This document shows, piece after piece, positions 63,990-64,000 of a stretch of DNA of 64,000 bases; position 1 is the first letter of the stretch; every line of letters begins with the position of its first letter. The notes under the pieces are model-generated. The model did not search any database and was not told the origin of the DNA. It saw only the letters and a list, made by a program, of their open reading frames with translations. Both the position numbers and the translations under genes were made by a program. The stretch comes from Rhodococcus sp. BP22 (lineage in GTDB: Bacteria; Actinomycetota; Actinomycetes; Mycobacteriales; Mycobacteriaceae). The stretch is from positions 744,001 through 808,000 of the forward strand of contig NZ_JACFTB010000001.1 in the NCBI RefSeq assembly GCF_014281965.1. The letters are read 5' to 3'.

Positions 63990-64000
63990 ATGGCAGAAGT
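63990..64000 (+). CDS. Start of a further gene (cut by window edge)
   Basis: ATG GCA GAA at the very end of the window, with GAGGGGA 6 nt before the ATG, looks like the first codons of a plus-strand gene divergent from upp. Nothing can be said of its product. Confidence 0.4.

Noticed and set aside
1-64000. tRNA/rRNA genes, CRISPR arrays, insertion sequences, integrase genes
   Set aside because: None could be recognised by reading both strands; in particular no tRNA gene flanks the repeat-bounded segment.

Overview
The window looks like chromosomal DNA of a mycolic-acid actinomycete, most probably Rhodococcus. That is inferred from the high GC content, frequent GTG starts and ATGA/GTGA gene overlaps. 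It also rests on a gene order that closely tracks the Mycobacterium tuberculosis Rv3256c-Rv3309c stretch: tobH-manB-DUF3499-zincin-like-whiB2-fbiA-fbiB, manC-wbbL-rmlD-LCP, purE-purK-gtrA, birA-accD5-accE5-maf-sseA-sufE-like-accA3, lhr-nei2, glpD-lpdA-gGCT-amiA1-amiB1, and punA-pmmB-upp. No rRNA, tRNA, CRISPR array, transposase or integrase was recognised.

Layout. 1-12.7 kb holds sugar-nucleotide and cell-wall genes (phosphomannomutase, mannose-1-P guanylyltransferase, rhamnosyltransferase, dTDP-rhamnose synthesis, an LCP ligase), the septation regulator WhiB2 and the F420 genes fbiA/fbiB. 12.7-20.4 kb holds purE/purK, GtrA, a two-component system, membrane proteins and birA. 20.5-28.7 kb is the acyl-CoA carboxylase locus: beta, epsilon and biotinylated alpha subunits, with biotin ligase divergent next to it. 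Sulfur-transfer genes and a PapA-like acyltransferase lie between accE5 and accA3. 28.7-40.3 kb is a mixed accessory region: DUF1707, a HAD enzyme, DUF389, a baeRF-type protein, a methyltransferase, a MobA-like enzyme, DUF2461, DUF4188 with a divergent MerR regulator, a YbhN-like flippase with an Lrp regulator, a CPBP protease and a NAD-binding protein. 40.3-45.7 kb is lhr plus nei2 (DNA repair). 46.5-50.0 kb is a three-gene segment (PucR regulator, CYP125-like P450, OsmC). 50.0-64.0 kb carries glycerol catabolism (glpD/glpK), an aminotransferase, lpdA, paired amidohydrolases and purine/pyrimidine salvage.

The most unusual structure is that P450 segment. It is bounded by a 39-bp direct repeat (46482-46520 and 49994-50032) that is the 3' end of glpD, stop codon included. 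The single difference between the copies is synonymous, so both read RQEILEPVQPSN-stop on the minus strand. This suggests insertion or recombination at the glpD 3' end. A second theme is a set of 14 genes in which a TANNNT -10 hexamer ends 5-8 nt before the start codon. This predicts widespread leaderless transcription and settles several start sites.
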